This document shows positions 60,064 through 64,000 of a stretch of 64,000 nt of DNA, in pieces (positions within the stretch are counted from its first letter, which is position 1; each line of letters begins with the position of its first letter). Source of the stretch: Flagellimonas sp. 389 (GTDB lineage Bacteria > Bacteroidota > Bacteroidia > Flavobacteriales > Flavobacteriaceae). Where the stretch lies: contig NZ_JAHCMU010000006.1 of the NCBI RefSeq assembly GCF_018449435.1, positions 1 through 64,000 of the forward strand, written 5' to 3'. The position numbers were made by a program, and so were the translations under genes. Below the pieces are notes generated by a model. It was not told the DNA's origin, did not search any database, and saw only the letters and a program-made list of their open reading frames with translations.

Positions 60064-61215
60064 CTAAGATGATGTTCTTAGTTTAAGCTTAACATTTAAA
60101 GAAGGTCTTTTTCTCACTTGTAAACTGGTGTTGAAATAGCCTTTTTTAGTAAAAAGAAGCCTGTCTTTGGGTTTTGCATGAAGTGTATACCTACCATTTT
60201 CATCGCTTGTAGTCCACTCTTTGGTTCTTAGATTTCGGACGGTCACATTAGAAATCATATTACTGTTTTCTATAACAAAACCAGAAATCATGGGCAGCTT
60301 TTCTTTGCGCCTTTTCTCTCTCTTTCTTATCCTTTCTGCTTCATTTACAGAAACGAAATACGAAGTTTCCATAAAAAAGGCCATGCTCTTCTCCGATATT
60401 TTCTCCCACTTATCTTGGCTGGCATATTTTCTAAAAGAACCATTACCATAAGAGACTCCTGCCAAAGCCATTCTCGGTTTTTCTTTGCCATATACTTGGA
60501 GTAATTCAATAGAAACAATAAAATCGTCCCTTACAAAAATGGAAAAAGGGATTAAATCTACATGTGCGAACATATCATTCTTCTTTATAGTATGCAGGAT
60601 ATTTTCTGTAGATTGATTCAGGTTATTTTTTGGAAAACCCCAAGACTTGTCTATATCATAAACATTTATCCGTACCAGAACACTATCAGATATATTTTCC
60701 CAGACTTCGAATCCAAAGGATTTAAGCTGCCGTAGTCCTTTAGCAATGGAAATATGAGAGGCTAATTCTCCACCAAGTGCAATATTGTCCTTCCAGTATC
60801 CATATACTTTTTCACCTGTATTTTTGTAACCAACGGATTTTTCTACAAAATCTCCTTTTTTGTCCGTTACGATGACCTCATTCAATTCTAAAATCGAAGG
60901 ATTTAATTTTAGTGTCGGATATTCATTGTATACAAATTTCAAATTAGAAATGGGAATCTCTAGTGTTTCATATCCTAAGGAAGAAAATAAAACAACATCC
61001 TTCGAAGTGTAGAGATCAGGATTAAATTCCAGATGAAATATACCCTCCTCATCACTGACCGTACCAACACCCTTTTCAATTATTCCAATATTTACATAAG
61101 GTATGGGCAATCCACTTTTAGCATCAAGAATTTTACCCTTATAATCAAGTTGAGCAGATAGAATATTTGAAAGTAATATGGTACATCCCAAAAAAAGACC
61201 ATAGCATATTTTCAT
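60064..61215 (-). CDS. Exported protein with two carboxypeptidase-regulatory-like domains
   Basis: 383-aa protein with a signal peptide (1-21, ending ILSAQ). The N-terminal domain (about 24-115) is a carboxypeptidase-regulatory-like beta sandwich (KGKILDAKSGLPIPYVNIGI). A central region of unknown fold (about 130-290) carries DMFAHVDLIPFSIFVRDDFI and a basic KREKRRKEK stretch. A second, C-terminal sandwich-like domain (about 305-380) has NVTVRNLRTKEW and DENGRYTLHAKPKDRLLFTK. It probably acts in the periplasm or outer membrane. It starts 5 bp after the plug-TPR gene, so the two form an operon. Confidence 0.75.
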   Translation of the reverse strand: MKICYGLFLGCTILLSNILSAQLDYKGKILDAKSGLPIPYVNIGIIEKGVGTVSDEEGIFHLEFNPDLYTSKDVVLFSSLGYETLEIPISNLKFVYNEYPTLKLNPSILELNEVIVTDKKGDFVEKSVGYKNTGEKVYGYWKDNIALGGELASHISIAKGLRQLKSFGFEVWENISDSVLVRINVYDIDKSWGFPKNNLNQSTENILHTIKKNDMFAHVDLIPFSIFVRDDFIVSIELLQVYGKEKPRMALAGVSYGNGSFRKYASQDKWEKISEKSMAFFMETSYFVSVNEAERIRKREKRRKEKLPMISGFVIENSNMISNVTVRNLRTKEWTTSDENGRYTLHAKPKDRLLFTKKGYFNTSLQVRKRPSLNVKLKLRTSS

Positions 61216-61220
61216 AGCAT

Positions 61221-63011
61221 CTATTTTGAGGCCACCGAAACATTTTTTGTTATGTTGAAAAGCTCCCTATTGGCATTTTTGATGTCCAGTTTGAAGACCT
61301 TTGTTTCACTATATTGGGATTTCTCTCCATAATTATGGTAAATCTTCGCTTTAAGATATGTAGGGGTCAAGCTTTTGTTGCCCAAGTACTTAATGTTCAC
61401 TTTCCATGTACCCGCCAAAGAATCATCTATCAAGTATTCAGAGCATGAATATCCTAAATTCTTTTCTGTGGCAATAGTATCAGCATTTGCCTCTAGACTA
61501 TGGTTCCAAATATAATATTGGTTATCTGGGTTCAAGAATTGTAAATCAAATTCTGCTTCACTGTCGTTCCATTCAAAAACCAATCGGGTTCCTTTAAAAT
61601 CCTCATCCGCTACCTTTATTTTCTTACCTTCAGAACGTTTCATCATATCTGTTTTTTCCAAGGCCAGTAGGTTATTGAATTCTCTATTGATTATCTTGGA
61701 GAAACTGCTAGTATCTGCTTGCATAAAGTTTTCATCCAACAAATAAAAGTAACGTGCATAAAGCATCGCTGCTTTCTTAGGTTCACTTACAGTTCTATTG
61801 CTCAGCGCTAAGTCTCTATAAGATTGCGCATAGTTTGGTCTAAGAATAAAAACCTCTTTATATGCATCATTGGCAAACTCGTAACGTTCCTGCGACTCAT
61901 AAATGTAAGCCAGTGCTTTTAGCAGAAGAGGATTATTACCGAAAATGGAAAAGCTATCATCAATAATCTTATCAGCATAGGCTTCTTGGTTCCATTTTTC
62001 GAAGAAATATTGGTAGGAATCCAGAATGAAGTATGGAGAATTCCTATACTTTTCAACATTGGATTCATACTTGGTTTTTGCCTCTTCAAAAGAATTGGAA
62101 CTTTTTAATTCCTTAAGATAGTTGGGTGCATTTTTTAGAATATCCGCCTCGGTAAGCGCTGTTCCCATGTAATAATTATTCAAAAGTCTAGCACTATCCA
62201 TCACTAGGTTGTTTTTATCCTTTGGAATTATAGTCCCGGTTTTTGTATTTATGACCACTACGCCACCACTACCTACATTTCCGTAACGAACAGTTCCTGC
62301 TGCTGATGCTATAACCGCAATACGTTCTATATTCTGGACATCGATAAAATCAGGGAAATCAGTAAATATTTGACCATCTACATCATAGATAGCCCTTTTG
62401 CCCCTGATTAGAACTGTCGCATTACTCGTTTGCGTACTTAAAGCGTTAAACTCTGGACTGCCAGGAATGGTAAGTACTCCGGTAGTAGCGCCCCTTAAAA
62501 CAGTAACACCTGCAAATCTACCCCGTAATACCCTGACCAAATCATACTCTCCCTGCAAGAAGTCCTTACTGTCCAATATCCTCATAGAGTAAGAAGCCTT
62601 TTCTTTATTCAAATAGCCGAAAGCAGTTTTGATAATATTTGGGTTACTGGCATAATCTATCTCCAACTCCTTTTGACTGTTACGTCTTTTTTTGGTCACG
62701 GTTACGTTTTCCAATTTTTCAATTCTAGGAAATAGTTCCAGATTTAGTCTTTTGGTAACATCCTCTACACGAATTTGAACTGGTTCCATTCCTTCTGCAC
62801 TATAAAAAAGCACATCTCCCGGTGATGCAGCAATCGTATAATACCCATCCGCATCAGAAGTCGCGGATACATCTTGATTTATGACTTGGATTTTTGCATT
62901 TTGGAAAAAATCACCTCCTCCATCAGTTATTTTGCCAGTTATCAATCGTTCTTGTGAAAAACAAATAGTAACGACAAAAAAAGATAGGAAACACGTAAAT
63001 AGTATTTTCAT
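61221..63011 (-). CDS. TonB-plug/TPR/DUF2135-like chimera without a barrel
   Basis: 596-aa exported protein. Signal peptide (1-19, ending CFSQ); carboxypeptidase-regulatory-like domain (about 22-90, GKITDGGGDFFQNAKIQV); a TonB-receptor plug-like domain (about 140-265, ILDSKDFLQGEYDLVRVLRG, VLIRGKRAIYDVDGQ, GSGGVVVINTKTG); then, instead of the usual 22-strand barrel, TPR-like helices (about 340-440, YANDAYKEV-type units) and a C-terminal domain (about 480-590) with LVFEWNDSEAEFDLQFLNP, similar to DUF2135. A plug with no barrel cannot be a transporter, so it probably binds partners at the envelope. It is cotranscribed with the neighbour downstream. Confidence 0.78.
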   Translation of the reverse strand: MKILFTCFLSFFVVTICFSQERLITGKITDGGGDFFQNAKIQVINQDVSATSDADGYYTIAASPGDVLFYSAEGMEPVQIRVEDVTKRLNLELFPRIEKLENVTVTKKRRNSQKELEIDYASNPNIIKTAFGYLNKEKASYSMRILDSKDFLQGEYDLVRVLRGRFAGVTVLRGATTGVLTIPGSPEFNALSTQTSNATVLIRGKRAIYDVDGQIFTDFPDFIDVQNIERIAVIASAAGTVRYGNVGSGGVVVINTKTGTIIPKDKNNLVMDSARLLNNYYMGTALTEADILKNAPNYLKELKSSNSFEEAKTKYESNVEKYRNSPYFILDSYQYFFEKWNQEAYADKIIDDSFSIFGNNPLLLKALAYIYESQERYEFANDAYKEVFILRPNYAQSYRDLALSNRTVSEPKKAAMLYARYFYLLDENFMQADTSSFSKIINREFNNLLALEKTDMMKRSEGKKIKVADEDFKGTRLVFEWNDSEAEFDLQFLNPDNQYYIWNHSLEANADTIATEKNLGYSCSEYLIDDSLAGTWKVNIKYLGNKSLTPTYLKAKIYHNYGEKSQYSETKVFKLDIKNANRELFNITKNVSVASK

Positions 63012-63099
63012 AGCATGTGGGTTTTAAAGATTATACTTGATTTAGTACAACCAAAAGCTTACATGTTTAAGATACTGAAAGGCAACTATTTAAACAACC

Positions 63100-64000
63100 T
63101 TAATTTCCTAAATGTTCCTTAATTCTGGGGATTAAAAGAAGTTCGGTCTGTCTACCGTTAACATAGCGAAATCCATCTTCGCCATAAAACCCTGCTTCTT
63201 CAAGCATAATTCGAATGTCACGTTTCCATTCTGGAATTGTAATAGTGGTATTTAGCTCTATAGCATAAACTGTATTTGGATTTAAAGGGTAGTTTTCCCC
63301 GTCATCTTTCATCACACCGTCCTGGGCATCCCACATGCCGATTGTAGTACCAGCAGAATGTCCATAGAGCCCAAGCGGATGTGTATAAATTGCCGGACGC
63401 AATCCTGCACCTTTTGCTTCTTGTAACGACTTTGCCAAGATTTGGTTTCCAGTTCTTCCCTTTATCATATTTTGTGTAAGAAAATCTTGGACACGATTTC
63501 CATCTTTCAATCCATCGACCAAGAATTTAGGTGCAGCTTTTTCATTAGGTTTTAGCACATAAGCCAGTTCTTGACAGTCTGTGTTCAAACGTAAATAGGT
63601 TATACCAAAATCGCAATGCAACAAATCTCCCGGTTGAATAATCAAATCATCAGGTCTACCGGAGAATGAATACAAATGTCCTACCAATTCTTCACTGGTT
63701 CGTTGTACATCAACCGTTGGATGAAACCACGTTTCCAATCCCAAATCCGTAACTTTTTGACGCATCCACCACTCTACTTCCGTTGTTGTGGTAACTCCGG
63801 GCGTAATCGTCTTTTCTGAAAACGCTTCAGCAATGATATCATGGGTTATGTCCACCAATTGATTATAGATGACCATCTCCCTATTTATACGTGTCTCAAT
63901 CCAACGGACTGCCAATTGTTCCGCAGATACTACTTTTGATTGTTGCTTTTTTGGCAGGTTGGCCATAAACTCATCATAATCTGTTTTATCCAAACCATCG
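63100..64000 (-). CDS. M24-family metallopeptidase (Xaa-Pro-type), 5' end outside the window
   Basis: The C-terminal about 297 aa of a creatinase/aminopeptidase-fold M24 peptidase. Metal-site blocks are recognisable: LLHCDFGITY (first Asp), NTD, a His in THPLGLYGHSAG, and a Glu in YAIELNT. The open frame continues to base 64000 without a convincing start (the first candidate is a TTG at 63993), so the gene very probably begins beyond the window. Family members of this type often carry an N-terminal signal sequence and run to about 430-470 aa. Substrate: N-terminal dipeptides ahead of proline, by family. Confidence 0.82.
   Translation of the reverse strand, partial: DGLDKTDYDEFMANLPKKQQSKVVSAEQLAVRWIETRINREMVIYNQLVDITHDIIAEAFSEKTITPGVTTTTEVEWWMRQKVTDLGLETWFHPTVDVQRTSEELVGHLYSFSGRPDDLIIQPGDLLHCDFGITYLRLNTDCQELAYVLKPNEKAAPKFLVDGLKDGNRVQDFLTQNMIKGRTGNQILAKSLQEAKGAGLRPAIYTHPLGLYGHSAGTTIGMWDAQDGVMKDDGENYPLNPNTVYAIELNTTITIPEWKRDIRIMLEEAGFYGEDGFRYVNGRQTELLLIPRIKEHLGN

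Overview
The window looks like chromosomal DNA of a marine-type member of the family Flavobacteriaceae (Bacteroidota). The pointers are the TAnnTTTG -7 promoter elements, a T9SS cluster (type B C-terminal-domain adhesin, PorP/SprF, OmpA/PD40 protein), SusC-like carboxypeptidase-regulatory folds, DUF4834 and CAL67264-type small proteins, a candidate capnine (sulfonolipid) gene pair, and mostly non-Shine-Dalgarno starts. The assignment rests on gene content only; no rRNA, tRNA, CRISPR array or complete insertion sequence was seen.

Layout. 1-2.1 kb: a GC-rich surface-lipoprotein gene (IPT/TIG, cadherin-like, PKD-like, BspA-like) between two stretches of heptanucleotide-patterned DNA. 2.1-7.6 kb: a BatA/vWA membrane protein overlapping a dihydroorotase homologue without its metal-binding histidines, a small membrane protein, an esterase, and an opposing MBL hydrolase. 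7.6-14.2 kb: housekeeping genes (unknown conserved protein, Bcp peroxiredoxin, a cysteine-free Nth, a 47-aa ORF, an ECF sigma factor, UvrA). 14.6-20.9 kb: repeat-rich T9SS adhesin with PorP/SprF and OmpA partners. 20.9-22.3 kb: an exported arginine-rich protein behind a sigma-54-like promoter. 22.3-27.8 kb: a leftward operon for surface polysaccharide (DUF4834, YfhO, GT4, flippase). 27.9-31.9 kb: outer-membrane protein, GNAT-like protein and two alpha/beta hydrolases. 32.0-34.4 kb: the cysteine-synthase-like and alpha-oxoamine-synthase pair that fits capnine synthesis, then oligopeptidase B and YbaB.

37.1-42.8 kb is the accessory island. A tightly packed leftward operon encodes two transglutaminase-like secreted proteins (the first frameshifted), a short signal-peptide-bearing Rhs-core protein with a JAB-like C-terminal toxin domain, two paralogous lipoproteins that are candidate immunity proteins, a decayed gene fragment, and two more secreted or lipoproteins. 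This is the best candidate for a little-described system in the window.

43-64 kb: threonine aldolase, a metzincin-type protease, prfB with its programmed +1 frameshift, ArsC/Spx-like protein, a TonB-dependent receptor, a 57-aa membrane ORF with a full consensus promoter, fumC, coiled-coil and secreted proteins, ettA, a small membrane protein, an oxidoreductase, an acyl-CoA carboxylase beta subunit, a carboxypeptidase-regulatory protein, a TonB-plug/TPR chimera without a barrel, and an M24 peptidase cut by the window edge.
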